Of a DNA stretch of 64,000 nt, positions 32,769 through 40,674 are shown piece after piece. The notes below the pieces were generated by a model. That model was given only the letters and a program-made list of their open reading frames with translations, did not search any database and was not told the DNA's origin. The translations under genes and the position numbers were made by a program. Every line of letters begins with the position of its first letter. Position 1 is the first letter of the stretch. This stretch comes from Glycomyces artemisiae (GTDB lineage Bacteria; Actinomycetota; Actinomycetes; Mycobacteriales; Micromonosporaceae): contig NZ_PVTJ01000003.1 of NCBI RefSeq assembly GCF_003002955.1, positions 124,001-188,000 of the forward strand, read 5' to 3'.

Positions 32769-32784
32769 ATCGAAATGTTTCGAT
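32769..32784. promoter_or_regulatory. Operator-like palindrome upstream of the GH30 gene
   Basis: ATCGAAA-TG-TTTCGAT is a perfect 7-bp inverted repeat in an AT-rich region 48 nt before the GH30 start. CGAAA/TTTCG-type elements are known before Streptomyces xylanase genes (ROK/LacI regulators). No regulator gene is adjacent. Confidence 0.6.
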
Positions 32785-32826
32785 TTAAAAGGCCGGAAGT
32801 CCGCTGAAACTTCCGAAGTGCAGCGC

Positions 32827-33624
32827 TTACCGCGGCGCGGTCGTCAGCCGCTCCCGCAGCTCTTCGAGCACGCCCTTGAGGAGCCGCGAGACGTGCATCT
32901 GCGAGATGCCGATCTCCTCGCCGATCTGGGCCTGGGTCTTCTCCTCGAAGAACCGCAGCGCCAGGATGCGGCGCTCGCGCTCGGTCAGGTCGGACAGCAG
33001 CGGCACCAGCGCCTCGTGGTCCTCCACGAGCGCGAGCGCGACGTCCTCGGCGCCGATGGTCTCGCACAGCGGCGCGCGGCCCGGATCGCGGTACTCGGGC
33101 TCGTCGAGCGAGACCGACCAGTACGCCTGGCGCGCTTCGAGCCCCTCGTCCACCTCCGCCTCGGTGAGCCCGAGGTGCGCGGCGAGGTCGGCGCACGTGG
33201 CGGGGCGGCCCAGCTCCTGCGCGAGGTCCCCGGCGGCCCGGTTGATGGCGAGGCGCAGCTCCTGGAGGCGGCGCGGCACGCGCATCGGCCACGCGGTGTC
33301 GCGGAAGCAGCGCCGCACCTCCCCCATCATCGTGGGGACGGCGTACGACAGGAACTCGCTGCCGAGGGACGGGTCGAAGCGGTCGACGGCGTGGATGAGC
33401 CCGATCGAGGCGACCTGGAGGAGGTCGTCCTTGACGATGCCCTTGCCGGAGAAGCGCTGCGCGATGTGCTCGGCGAGCGGCAGGTGCCCGGTGATCAGCC
33501 GCTCGCGGAGCTCCGCGCGGCGCGGGTCGTCCGCTTCAAGTCCGGCCATCTCCGTGAAGAGCGGGGCGAGTCCGCGGTAGTCCGCGCGCCCCGAATCGTG
33601 CTGTCCTGGTGCCAAGTCGGCCAC
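32827..33624 (-). CDS. SigF/SigB-type RNA polymerase sigma factor
   Basis: The 265-residue group-3 sigma factor has region 2 (HIAQRFSGKGIVKDDLLQVASIGLIHAVDRFDPSLGSEFLSYAVPTMMGEVRRCFRD, about 52-110), region 3 (WPMRVPRRLQELRLAINRA), and region 4 (LSDLTERERRILALRFFEEKTQAQIGEEIGISQMHVSRLL, about 205-250). It matches actinobacterial SigF-like factors of stress and sporulation. The start is GTG 33624; the Shine-Dalgarno is weak (GGGGGCG). No RsbW-type anti-sigma or anti-anti-sigma gene is adjacent, so control must come from elsewhere. It lies alone between the GH30 gene and the two-component system on the same strand. Confidence 0.92.
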   Translation of the reverse strand: MADLAPGQHDSGRADYRGLAPLFTEMAGLEADDPRRAELRERLITGHLPLAEHIAQRFSGKGIVKDDLLQVASIGLIHAVDRFDPSLGSEFLSYAVPTMMGEVRRCFRDTAWPMRVPRRLQELRLAINRAAGDLAQELGRPATCADLAAHLGLTEAEVDEGLEARQAYWSVSLDEPEYRDPGRAPLCETIGAEDVALALVEDHEALVPLLSDLTERERRILALRFFEEKTQAQIGEEIGISQMHVSRLLKGVLEELRERLTTAPR

Positions 33625-33693
33625 CGCCCCCGATCGTCACCCGAGCGTATAACGGCAGGCTTCCCATGTCAGGGACACGAACCGAATTCCAGG

Positions 33694-34317
33694 TCAGCGC
33701 CGGATCAGGCCCTGCTGGACGGCCGCGGCGACGGCCGCGGTCCGCGAGTCGACGCCGAGCTTCGCGAAGATGTGGACCAGGTGGGTCTTGACGGTGGCCT
33801 CGGTGACGAACAGGCGCTGCGCGATCTGCCGGTTCCCCAGGCCCTCGGCGAGAAGGCCCACGATCTCGGACTCGCGGGCCGTCAGCGCCGGGCGACCGGA
33901 CCTGGCCTGGTCCATCACGCGCGCGGCGACCTTGGGCGAGAGGGACGACTCCCCGCGGGCGGCCGCGCGGATCGCCGCGAACAGCTCCTCGGGCGGGCAG
34001 GCCTTGAGCAGGTACCCGGTGGCGCCGGCCGCGACGGCGCGGCGCACGTCGGCGTCCGACTCGTATGTGGTCAGCACGAGCACCCGCGGCGCGTCGGGGA
34101 GTTTCGCGACCTCCTCGGCGACGGCGAACCCGTCGGGGCCGCCGCCGAGCTGGAGGTCCATGAGCACCACGTCGGGCGCGCACCCGCGGATGCCGCGCAG
34201 CGCGGCGGCCGCGTCGGCGGCCTCCCCGACGACCTCCATGTCGGGCTCGCCGTCGACGAGCGCGGCCAGGCCCGCCCGGACCACGGGGTGGTCGTCGACC
34301 AGGAACAGGCGCATCAC
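33694..34317 (-). CDS. NarL/FixJ-family response regulator, SenR-like
   Basis: The 207-residue response regulator has a receiver domain at about 3-120 (DDHPVVRAGL; phospho-acceptor Asp in VVLMDLQL near 54; switch Thr in VLVLTTY; Lys in LLKACP near 104). A LuxR-type HTH is at about 145-205 (LTARESEIVGLLAEGLGNRQIAQRLFVTEATVKTHLVHIFAKLGV). The start is GTG 34317, overlapping the sensor gene by 4 bp, or ATG 34314 with TGATG overlap. Its partner is the coupled histidine kinase. The divergent HbpS-like gene marks the set as the SenS/SenR/HbpS type, where SenR activates catalase, hbpS and redox genes. The target genes here are inferred. Confidence 0.9.
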   Translation of the reverse strand: MMRLFLVDDHPVVRAGLAALVDGEPDMEVVGEAADAAAALRGIRGCAPDVVLMDLQLGGGPDGFAVAEEVAKLPDAPRVLVLTTYESDADVRRAVAAGATGYLLKACPPEELFAAIRAAARGESSLSPKVAARVMDQARSGRPALTARESEIVGLLAEGLGNRQIAQRLFVTEATVKTHLVHIFAKLGVDSRTAAVAAAVQQGLIRR

Positions 34318-35480
34318 GGCTCCTCACCGAGCGGGACGGACGCGGCGAGCGCGGTGCCCTCGCCGGGACGGGACTCGACCGCGAGGCTCCCGCCGACCCG
34401 CGCGAGGCGCTCGCGCATCCCCGGCAGGCCGAACCCGCGGCCGGACGCGGCGGCGCCGTCAGGGTCGAGGTCGTCGGGGTCGAAGCCGCGGCCGTCGTCG
34501 CGCACGTCGAGGGCGACGGCGTCGCCCAGGTGCGAGAGCGTCACGACCGCTTCGGACGCGGCCGCGTGCTCCACGGTGTTGGCAAGGGCCCCTTGGGCGA
34601 CCCGCAGCAGGACCGCAGCGGCGGCCTCGCCGGTCACGGCGGGCTCGCCCTCCTCGCGGAAGACGGTGCGCAGGCCCGAGCGGCGCTCGGTGTCGGCGCA
34701 CAGGTCGCGGAGCGCGTCGGCGAGGCTGCGGCCTTCGAGCCGCGCGGGGGTGAGGTCGCGGACGAAGCGGCGGGCCTCGGCCAGGTTCTCGTCGGCGACC
34801 GCCGCGGCCTGAGCGGCGAGGGCCCGGGACCGGTCGGTGCCCCAGGAGCGGTCGGCGGCCTGGAGCAGCATGCTGATGCTGGAGAGCCCCTGCGCGAGCG
34901 TGTCGTGGATCTCCCGGGCGAGGCGGCCGCGCTCTTCGAGCGCCCCGGCGCGCAGCTGCGAGGCCGCGAGCGAGTCGCGGGCGGCCACGAGGTCGTCGAT
35001 GAGGCGCTGGCGCTGCCGGATCTCGTACTGGAGGGCCCAGAACACGGCGGTGATGATCGCGGCGATGCCGATCGGCGCGAGCACCAGGCTCGGGTCGACC
35101 ACCGTCGCGATGCGCACCTGCCCGGCGACGACGGCAGCGGTGAGCAGCACCGCCGCGGTGACGACCCCGATGGTCGGGAGCAGCCGCAGGCACAGGAAGT
35201 ACAGGGGGACGGCGCACCACGCGAACGAGGGCGCCAGGAGCACCAGCGCGACGGCCACGCCGATGACGAGGCCGAGCCACACCGGCAGGGCGGGCCCGAG
35301 CCGCCGCCACAGGACCACGCCCGCGCCGTAGAGCAGCGCGAGGAGCGCGGCCACCGCGAGGGCCGCGACGGTGAGCCGGTCGGTGAGCTCGTGCCGGGCG
35401 ACCACCCGCGCAGCGGAGGCGGCGAGCAGCAGGAAGAACCCGGCGTGCATCGCGCCGTTCAGCCAGGAGCGCTCTCCCAC
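34314..35480 (-). CDS. Membrane sensor histidine kinase, SenS-like
   Basis: The 388-residue kinase has five or six membrane helices in residues about 10-155 (HAGFFLLLAASAARV, LTVAALAVAALLALLYG, LPVWLGLVIGVAVALVLLAP, IGVVTAAVLLTAAVVAG, LVLAPIGIAAIITAVFW). A HisKA_3 helix follows with the phospho-acceptor His in RLAREIHDTLAQGL near 210. The ATPase domain ends with DVRDDGRGFDPDD and GFGLPGMRERL. GTG 35480 was preferred because GGAGGAGGGAGGGG precedes it; the open frame further upstream is unsupported. It is coupled to the NarL regulator and divergent from an HbpS-like gene 212 bp away, matching SenS organisation. The trigger would be HbpS bound to heme or oxidised iron, by family knowledge. Confidence 0.9.
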   Translation of the reverse strand: MGERSWLNGAMHAGFFLLLAASAARVVARHELTDRLTVAALAVAALLALLYGAGVVLWRRLGPALPVWLGLVIGVAVALVLLAPSFAWCAVPLYFLCLRLLPTIGVVTAAVLLTAAVVAGQVRIATVVDPSLVLAPIGIAAIITAVFWALQYEIRQRQRLIDDLVAARDSLAASQLRAGALEERGRLAREIHDTLAQGLSSISMLLQAADRSWGTDRSRALAAQAAAVADENLAEARRFVRDLTPARLEGRSLADALRDLCADTERRSGLRTVFREEGEPAVTGEAAAAVLLRVAQGALANTVEHAAASEAVVTLSHLGDAVALDVRDDGRGFDPDDLDPDGAAASGRGFGLPGMRERLARVGGSLAVESRPGEGTALAASVPLGEEP

Positions 35481-35692
35481 GGCCCCTCCCTCCTCCCCGG
35501 GGGCCAGCGTAGGCCCGCGCGCGCCCGGCCGCGGGCGCTTCGCGTCAAGCGTGCCCGGCGGGTCCGACGCCCGCATCGATCAAAGGATGGAGACCGGATC
35601 GAACCGCCGCTCGATGCGCCGAGGCGCCCGCGGCCGAAGACTTGGCCGAGTGCCGCGGCGGAACCGCCGCCGCGAGAACCGAAGGAGCACCA

Positions 35693-36259
35693 ATGAACGC
35701 GATCAACCTCCGCAAGCGCCTGGCCGTCGGGGCCGTGGCCGGACTGGCCGTCGTCGGCGGCATCGTCGGCGCGAGCGCCTATGCCGCGCCGGTCGCCGAG
35801 GCCGAGCCGATCGAGGCCGTCGCGGTCGCCGAGGTCCAAGGCGTGCGCGGCGCGAACGCCCTCACCCACGAAGCGGCCCTCGCGGTCCTCGACGCCGCCC
35901 AGGACAAGGCCGCCGAGCTCGACCAGCGCGTCACCGTCGCGATCGTCGACCGCAACGGCAACACGATCGCCATGGTCAAGGGCGACGGCGCAGGCCCGCA
36001 GAGCCCCGACTCGGCCGAGGCCAAGGCGTACACCGCGGTGTCGTGGGGCCAGGCCACGAGCGACCTGACGAACGCGGCCAAGGGCAACGGCGCCACGATC
36101 GCCGACATCCCCGGGACCCTGTTCCTCGCGGGCGGCGTGCCCGTGACCTACGACGGCGCCCCCATCGCGGGCATCGGCGTCGGCGGCGCGCCCAGCGGCG
36201 ACATCGACGAGGAGATCGCCCTCGCCGGTCTCGCGGCCCTCGAAGACCTGGACAGCTAG
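35693..36259 (+). CDS. hbpS: Secreted HbpS/GlcG-family heme-binding protein
   Basis: The 188-residue protein has a Sec-type signal peptide (basic N terminus, AVGAVAGLAVVGGIVGASAYA, cleavage near residue 32). A GlcG/HbpS domain follows: LTHEAALAVLDAAQDKAAELDQRVTVAIVDRNGNTIAMVKGDGA, AKAYTAVSW, and GTLFLAGGVPVTYDGAPIAGIGVGGAP. HbpS octamers bind heme and iron outside the cell and modulate the SenS kinase in Streptomyces. ATG 35693 has a GAAGGAG Shine-Dalgarno. It is divergent from the SenS/SenR-like pair, so the three-component system is complete here. Its stop overlaps the ankyrin lipoprotein start by one base (TAGTG), so the two are co-translated. Confidence 0.88.
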   Translation: MNAINLRKRLAVGAVAGLAVVGGIVGASAYAAPVAEAEPIEAVAVAEVQGVRGANALTHEAALAVLDAAQDKAAELDQRVTVAIVDRNGNTIAMVKGDGAGPQSPDSAEAKAYTAVSWGQATSDLTNAAKGNGATIADIPGTLFLAGGVPVTYDGAPIAGIGVGGAPSGDIDEEIALAGLAALEDLDS

Positions 36260-37002
36260 TGAAGGCGCGCAAGGGGATCGGGCGCAGGCTCGTGCTGGCG
36301 GCCGGGGCCGGTTCGCTCGCGGCCTGCGCGCCGGTCCCCGAGCCGCGCCATCGGTCCGTCGAGGAGACGCGGCGCACCGCGCGGCCCGCGCCCGGGGACG
36401 TCGCGGACTGGAACCGGGGGCTGCTGGAAGCCGCTGACACCGGGGACGCCGACGAGGCGGCCCGGCTGCTGGGACTGGGCGCGGAGGTCGAGGTGCGCGA
36501 CGGGAAGGGCCGCGGGCCGCTCATGCTCGCGGCGCTGGCCGACCGGGTCGAAGCGGCGCGTGTCCTCGTGGCGTGCGGCGCGGACCCGGACGCGCGCGAC
36601 GACCTCGGGGACACGCCGTGGGTGACCTGCGGCGTCACCGGGTCGGTGGCGATGATGCGGGCGATCCTCCCGGCGGGACCGGACCTGGAGGTCCCCAACC
36701 GGCGCGGCGGCAGCCCGCTGCACCCGGCCGCGGAGCGCGGGCACGCCGACTACGTGCGGGAGGTGCTGGCGGCCACGGGCATCGCCGCGGTCGTCGACCG
36801 CGTCAACTACAACGGCTGGACGGCGCTGCTCGAAGCCGTCGCGCTCGGCGACGGCGGTGAAGCGCACCAGGAGATCGTCGCGCTGCTCCTCGACGCGGGC
36901 GCGGACGCCTCGATCCGGGACCGCAACGGCCGCAGCGCGCTCGACCATGCGCGCGAGCGCGGCTACGGGGTCATCGCGGATCTGCTCGCGAACGTCAGGT
37001 GA
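36259..37002 (+). CDS. Ankyrin-repeat lipoprotein coupled to hbpS
   Basis: The 247-residue protein starts at GTG 36259 with a lipoprotein signal and lipobox LAAC (Cys23). Four or five ankyrin repeats follow (about 55-245): WNRGLLEAADTGDADEAARLLGLGAEVEVRD, GRGPLMLAALADRVEAARVLVACGADPDARD, a degenerate repeat near 120, SPLHPAAERGHADYVREVL, and TALLEAVALGDGGEAHQEIVALLLDAGADASIRD. The repeats therefore display outside the membrane. Overlap with hbpS (TAGTG) implies joint function; ankyrin proteins (AnkB types) also pair with catalases. It may scaffold HbpS or the SenS sensor domain, by inference. The 3-prime end overlaps the acetyltransferase gene by 8 bp on the other strand. Confidence 0.85.
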   Translation: MKARKGIGRRLVLAAGAGSLAACAPVPEPRHRSVEETRRTARPAPGDVADWNRGLLEAADTGDADEAARLLGLGAEVEVRDGKGRGPLMLAALADRVEAARVLVACGADPDARDDLGDTPWVTCGVTGSVAMMRAILPAGPDLEVPNRRGGSPLHPAAERGHADYVREVLAATGIAAVVDRVNYNGWTALLEAVALGDGGEAHQEIVALLLDAGADASIRDRNGRSALDHARERGYGVIADLLANVR

Positions 37003-37642
37003 GGCCGTTCGCCTCGGCGATCGCGAAGACGTCGGCGGGCGTGCCCGACATGATCGTGCGGGCGTGCTCGGTGACGAGCTCGGCGGGCCAGTCCCACCAC
37101 GCGGCCCGCAGCAGCAGCTCGATCTCCTCGTCGCCGAACCGCTTGCGGATCGGCTTGGCGGGGTTGCCGCCCACGATGGTGTAAGGCGGGACGTCGGCGG
37201 TGACGACGGCGCCGCTCGCGATGATCGCGCCGTCGCCGATGGTCACGCCGGGCATCACGGTGGTGTTGTAGCCCAGCCAGACGTCGTTGCCGACGGTGGT
37301 GTCGCCGCGGCTCTCCACGTTCATGACGATGTCGAGCGTCGACTCGGTCCAGTCGCCGCCGAAGATCGCGAACGGGAACGTCGAGACCCCGACCATCGGA
37401 TGGTCGGCCCCGGCCATGAGGAACCGCGTGCCCGTCGCCAGCGCGCAGTACCGGCCGATGCGCAGCTTCTCGGGGCCGTACGAGTAGAGGACGTTCCGCT
37501 CCTCGAACGCCGTGGCCGCGTCGGGGTCGTCGTAGTACGTGTACTCGCCGACCTCGATCTTCTCTGATTCGATGAGCGGCTTCAGGAACACGACGCGCGG
37601 CTGTCCGGCCATCGGGTGCAGGACGGTGGGGTCGGGGATCAA
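36995..37642 (-). CDS. CatB/Vat-family O-acetyltransferase (left-handed beta-helix)
   Basis: The 215-residue protein is a xenobiotic/streptogramin-type hexapeptide acetyltransferase. VGEYTYYDDPDAAT lies near 33-46, LRIGRYCALATGTRFLMAGADHPM supplies the catalytic-His region near 62-85, and hexapeptide turns (TTVGNDVWLGYNTTVMPGVTIGDGAIIASGAVV) lie near 115-150. The VGGNPAKPIRKRF closing is standard. TTG 37642 gives the usual N terminus (IPDPTVLHPMAGQ) and follows GAGAGGA by 7 nt; an ATG further in (MAGQ) would clip the domain. Vat relatives acetylate streptogramin A and CatB relatives chloramphenicol, but many actinobacterial copies have unknown acceptors. No transporter or regulator is attached. 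It overlaps the ankyrin gene tail by 8 bp. Confidence 0.88.
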   Translation of the reverse strand: MIPDPTVLHPMAGQPRVVFLKPLIESEKIEVGEYTYYDDPDAATAFEERNVLYSYGPEKLRIGRYCALATGTRFLMAGADHPMVGVSTFPFAIFGGDWTESTLDIVMNVESRGDTTVGNDVWLGYNTTVMPGVTIGDGAIIASGAVVTADVPPYTIVGGNPAKPIRKRFGDEEIELLLRAAWWDWPAELVTEHARTIMSGTPADVFAIAEANGLT

Positions 37643-37662
37643 CTCGGGTCCTCTCGGCGGTC

Positions 37663-37690
37663 CCCGGGGGCCGCGGGTGCGGCCCCCGGG
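37663..37690 (-). terminator. Terminator after the DxDGDG-repeat gene
   Basis: A perfect 12-bp stem (37663-37674 with 37679-37690, loop GGGT) lies about 32 nt past the stop of the minus-strand repeat gene and before the acetyltransferase start. Confidence 0.6.
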
Positions 37691-37722
37691 ATTCAAGCGG
37701 TTCCGGCGCGTGGCCGGAGGGG

Positions 37723-38340
37723 TCAGATGACCTGCCCGGTCTGGGACTGGAAGGAGTCGCCCTGCGGGGTGGTCTCGGTGTAGACGGTGTCGAGGAAGCC
37801 GTCGCCGTCGGAGTCGATGAGGGTCGTGTCCGAGGCGCCGTCGCCGTCCGAGTCGATCTCGATCTCGTCGACGAGGCCGTCGCCGTCGTAGTCGGTGGCG
37901 ACGACGTCGGCGTAGCCGTCGCCGTTCGTGTCCGTGACGACCTGGTTGACGTAGCCGTCGCCGTCGGTGTCGTAGGAGACCTGGTCCACGACGCCGTCGC
38001 CGTCCGTGTCGGACTCGAAGGTGTCGGCGACGCCGTCGCCGTCGGTGTCGTAGACGGCGGTCTCGAAGCTGCCGTCGCCGTCCATGTCGACGAGGAGCTC
38101 GTCGGAGACGCCGTCGCCGTCGTAGTCGACTGCGACGCCGTCGGCCTGGCCGTCGCCGTCCGAGTCGATGTAGGTGACGCCGTCGGCGGTGATGGTGCTG
38201 TCGGCGTAGCCGTCGCCGTCGAGGTCGAAGGTCTCCTCGACCGTGACGCCGGGGAGGCCGCCGAGGCTCTCGTCCTCGGTCGTGTACTCGTCCTCGACGC
38301 CGGCGTCGGTCTCGTCCGGGGTCACGTCGTATTCGCTCAT
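37723..38340 (-). CDS. Acidic DxDGDG-repeat protein, putative calcium-binding
   Basis: The 205-residue protein is extremely acidic. Eleven DxDGDG or DxNGDG motifs fill residues about 40-190, most at an exact 13-residue (39-bp) period of the form D-x-D-G-D-G-x-x-D-x-x-x-x. This resembles tandem EF-hand-like/dockerin or thrombospondin-type-3 loops that bind calcium. No signal peptide or membrane segment is seen, so secretion would need another route. The C terminus (TETTPQGDSFQSQTGQVI) is Gln/Ser-rich. I chose ATG 38340 because GGAGG lies 9 nt upstream; the ATG at 38349 abuts that GGAGG. It is monocistronic with its own terminator. The family is common in actinomycetes, but the function is unknown to me. 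Confidence 0.8.
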   Translation of the reverse strand: MSEYDVTPDETDAGVEDEYTTEDESLGGLPGVTVEETFDLDGDGYADSTITADGVTYIDSDGDGQADGVAVDYDGDGVSDELLVDMDGDGSFETAVYDTDGDGVADTFESDTDGDGVVDQVSYDTDGDGYVNQVVTDTNGDGYADVVATDYDGDGLVDEIEIDSDGDGASDTTLIDSDGDGFLDTVYTETTPQGDSFQSQTGQVI

Positions 38341-38443
38341 GGTGCTCATCCTCCGCTTGAATGTGTCGCTGGGTTGCTGATGACGACTCTACGAGGGCGC
38401 GGGGTCCCCAGAATCCCCAGAGTGTGCCATCCGCCCCACGGAT

Positions 38444-38971
38444 TCAGGCGGCGGCGCGGACGAGGCGGAGCTGGCCGATCTCGGCGGCGTTCTTCATGAG
38501 CTCGGCGTTGACCCAGGCCCCGAGGTGGGCGACGGTGAGCCCGGCGTCGCCGGGCCAGGGGTACGCGGAGGGCGCGTCGAGGTCGGCGTCGGTGAGGGCG
38601 TCGAGGGCCGCGAGCCAGTCGTCGCGGTGGCCGCGGAGCCATTCGGCGCTGGCGGCGGGGCCGGGCCACCTGACGTCGGCGCGGTCGCGCGGGGCGCGGC
38701 CCCGGACGTGCGCGGTGGCGGTGGTCCACCACCAGCCGATGTGCCAGGTGAGCCAGGCGATGGTGGGGGCCGGGACGGGGTCGGGCTCGGTGTCGGCCCA
38801 GTCGGGCTCCCAGCCATCGGCGGCGGGATGGAGGGTCCAGGTCTCGGCGGCGGGCTCCCAGAGGAAGTCCTCGTCTTCGAGGCGTTCGAGGTGGTACTCG
38901 AACAAGGCCCAGGTGAGGTCGAACTGCCAGCGGAGCAGGCCGATGCGGTCGGTCGGTTCGGCGTCGGACAT
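38444..38971 (-). CDS. DinB-like four-helix protein
   Basis: The 175-residue protein fits the DinB/MDMPI N-terminal superfamily of metal-dependent four-helix proteins. LLRWQFDLTWALFEYHLERLEDEDFLWEP is at the start, TIAWLTWHIGWWW supplies the first metal His near 75-87, and VAHLGAWVNAELMKNAAEI supplies another His near 145-165. Relatives are thiol-dependent (bacillithiol or mycothiol) transferases or are uncharacterised. ATG 38971 follows a TTGCCG-17-GAGGAT promoter by 6 nt, so the mRNA is leaderless. It is a stand-alone gene between the repeat protein and the multicopper oxidase. The substrate is unknown. Confidence 0.82.
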   Translation of the reverse strand: MSDAEPTDRIGLLRWQFDLTWALFEYHLERLEDEDFLWEPAAETWTLHPAADGWEPDWADTEPDPVPAPTIAWLTWHIGWWWTTATAHVRGRAPRDRADVRWPGPAASAEWLRGHRDDWLAALDALTDADLDAPSAYPWPGDAGLTVAHLGAWVNAELMKNAAEIGQLRLVRAAA

Positions 38972-38977
38972 CCGCCG

Positions 38978-39006
38978 ATCCTCGCATGCGGGAACGGTTG
39001 CGGCAA
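38978..39006 (-). promoter_or_regulatory. Promoter of the leaderless DinB-like gene
   Basis: On the minus strand TTGCCG (39006-39001), 17 nt and GAGGAT (38983-38978) precede ATG 38971 by 6 nt. There is no Shine-Dalgarno. Confidence 0.6.
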
Positions 39007-39015
39007 ACGGGAAAA

Positions 39016-39044
39016 CCGGGGCGCCGCGCGGGGCGGCGTCCCGG
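39016..39044 (-). terminator. Hairpin between the multicopper oxidase and DinB-like genes
   Basis: A 12-bp stem with one G-T wobble (39016-39027 with 39033-39044) lies about 52 nt past the multicopper oxidase stop. It probably ends that transcript just upstream of the DinB-like promoter. Confidence 0.5.
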
Positions 39045-39096
39045 TTCGGGTGGTGGCTCAGGCGGTGCCGGTGACGGTGCCGCCCTCGGGTCCGGA

Positions 39097-40674
39097 TTAG
39101 ACGATCTCCAGATTCGCCATCATGCCCATGTCCTCGTGCTCGGCGTTGTGGCAGTGGAAGAGGTACCGGCCCCGGTAGCCGTCGAAGCGGGTGATGATCT
39201 CGGCCGACTCGCCGGGGCGCAGCGAGATCGTGTCCTTGAGCCCGGCGTCGTGCGCCAGCGGCGCCCCGCCGCCGCGCGAGAGGACCCGGAAGCCCACGAG
39301 GTGCAGGTGGACGGGGTGGTGCACGTCGGCGACGAGCCGCCACACCTCGACGTCGCCGAGGCGGGCCGTGACGTCGGTGCGGGCGGGGTCGAACGGGAGG
39401 CCGTCGATGAGCCAGCCGTGCCGCCCGTCGTCCATGCGGCCCGCACGGAACGCGAGGTCGCGGACCACGGCCGCCTCCGATCGGTCCCACTCGGGGAGGT
39501 CTTCGGCGAGGGTCTCGGGGATCGCGGCGGCGGTGCCTTCGCGGGCGATGCGGAACCGCATGATGTCGGCGGTGCCGCCGCTCCCGAGCCGGTTCCGCAG
39601 GCGCACAGTCGAACCGACGGGCAGGCCGCCGAAGTCGATTAGCAGGTCGTAGCGTTCGGCGGGCGCGATCGGCAGCCGCTCGTGGCGTACGGGCGCGGCG
39701 AGGAGGCCCTGGTCGGCGCCGATCTGCACCAGCGGCACGGTGCGGCCGTCGTCGGCCACGGCTTCGAGCTCGTAGTGCCTCGCGTTGGAGCCGTTGAGGA
39801 CCCGCAGCCGGTACAGGCCGGTGTCCACCTCGTGCTCGGGCCAGGGCGCGCCGTTGACGAGGACCACGTCTCCGAGGACTCCGGCGAGGTAGGGCTCGGT
39901 GACGCCGTGCTCGCCGGTGAGGCTCGGGTCGACCGCGGGGTAGGCGAGCTGGCCGTCCTCGTCGAAGGCCCGGTCGGCGATCATGAGCGGCAGTTCATGG
40001 TCGCCGCGCGGCAGGTCGAGGGCGTCCTCCACGTCGTCGCGCACGAAGTGGAGCCCGGCGAGGCCGCGCCAGATCGCCGGGGCGGTGAAGTCCATGCGGT
40101 GGTCGTGGTACCAGAGCATCGCCGCGCGCTGGTCGAGCGGGAACCCGTACTCGCGCTGCACGTTCGACACCGCGGCGCGGTCGTCGGCCATGGAGTGGCC
40201 CGCGTGGCCGGTCCAGCCGTCGGGGAGCACGAGGTCGGTCGGGTAGCCGTCGGAGGCGGCGGGGGTGCGGCCGCCGTGGAGGTGGAGCACGGTGGGGACC
40301 GGGAGTTCGTTGCGGTGCAGGACAGTCGTGTGCCGCCCGCGCCGCGACTCGATCGTCGGGCCGGGGAAGACCCCGTCGTAGGTCCACAGCCGCGTCGCGA
40401 ACCCGGGGATGACCTCCGCGTCGATCTCCTGCTGCACCAGCTCGTACCGGTCGCCGTCCGCAGTGGACTCGACGGGCGCGAGCACGGGCGGGATCGGCAG
40501 CGGCACCGTGAACGGCTCGGGCAGCGGCACGGCGCTGCGCAGCTGGTCCCCGGTCTCGGCGGGGCGGCGGGCCCACCCGGCGGACAGGGCCAGCCCGCCC
40601 GCGGCGACCGCCCCGATCCCGGCGCCGATCGCCAGCGCCCGGCGCCGCGACACCGGCAGACTCCACTCACCCAT
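39097..40674 (-). CDS. Secreted multicopper oxidase
   Basis: The 525-residue protein has a Tat-type signal (SRRRALAIGAGIGAVAAGGLAL, near 9-30). Three cupredoxin domains follow, with all four copper motifs: HLHGG near 135, WYHDHRMD near 187, HPVHLHLVGF near 438 and HCHNAEHEDMGMM near 507. The last motif carries Met as axial ligand of the type-1 copper. It resembles bilirubin-oxidase/CotA/CueO-like enzymes that oxidise phenols, Cu(I) or Mn(II) at the cell surface. The 5-prime end overlaps the upstream four-helix membrane-protein gene by 8 bp. A LysR-type regulator is divergent beyond that. A role in copper or phenolic (lignin-derived) oxidation is likely, while the exact substrate is open. Confidence 0.93.
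   Translation of the reverse strand: MGEWSLPVSRRRALAIGAGIGAVAAGGLALSAGWARRPAETGDQLRSAVPLPEPFTVPLPIPPVLAPVESTADGDRYELVQQEIDAEVIPGFATRLWTYDGVFPGPTIESRRGRHTTVLHRNELPVPTVLHLHGGRTPAASDGYPTDLVLPDGWTGHAGHSMADDRAAVSNVQREYGFPLDQRAAMLWYHDHRMDFTAPAIWRGLAGLHFVRDDVEDALDLPRGDHELPLMIADRAFDEDGQLAYPAVDPSLTGEHGVTEPYLAGVLGDVVLVNGAPWPEHEVDTGLYRLRVLNGSNARHYELEAVADDGRTVPLVQIGADQGLLAAPVRHERLPIAPAERYDLLIDFGGLPVGSTVRLRNRLGSGGTADIMRFRIAREGTAAAIPETLAEDLPEWDRSEAAVVRDLAFRAGRMDDGRHGWLIDGLPFDPARTDVTARLGDVEVWRLVADVHHPVHLHLVGFRVLSRGGGAPLAHDAGLKDTISLRPGESAEIITRFDGYRGRYLFHCHNAEHEDMGMMANLEIV

Noticed and set aside
37723-38340. The 39-bp period as a CRISPR or minisatellite array
   Set aside because: The period is an integral codon multiple encoding DxDGDG loops, the unit sequences vary at third positions, and there are no spacers.
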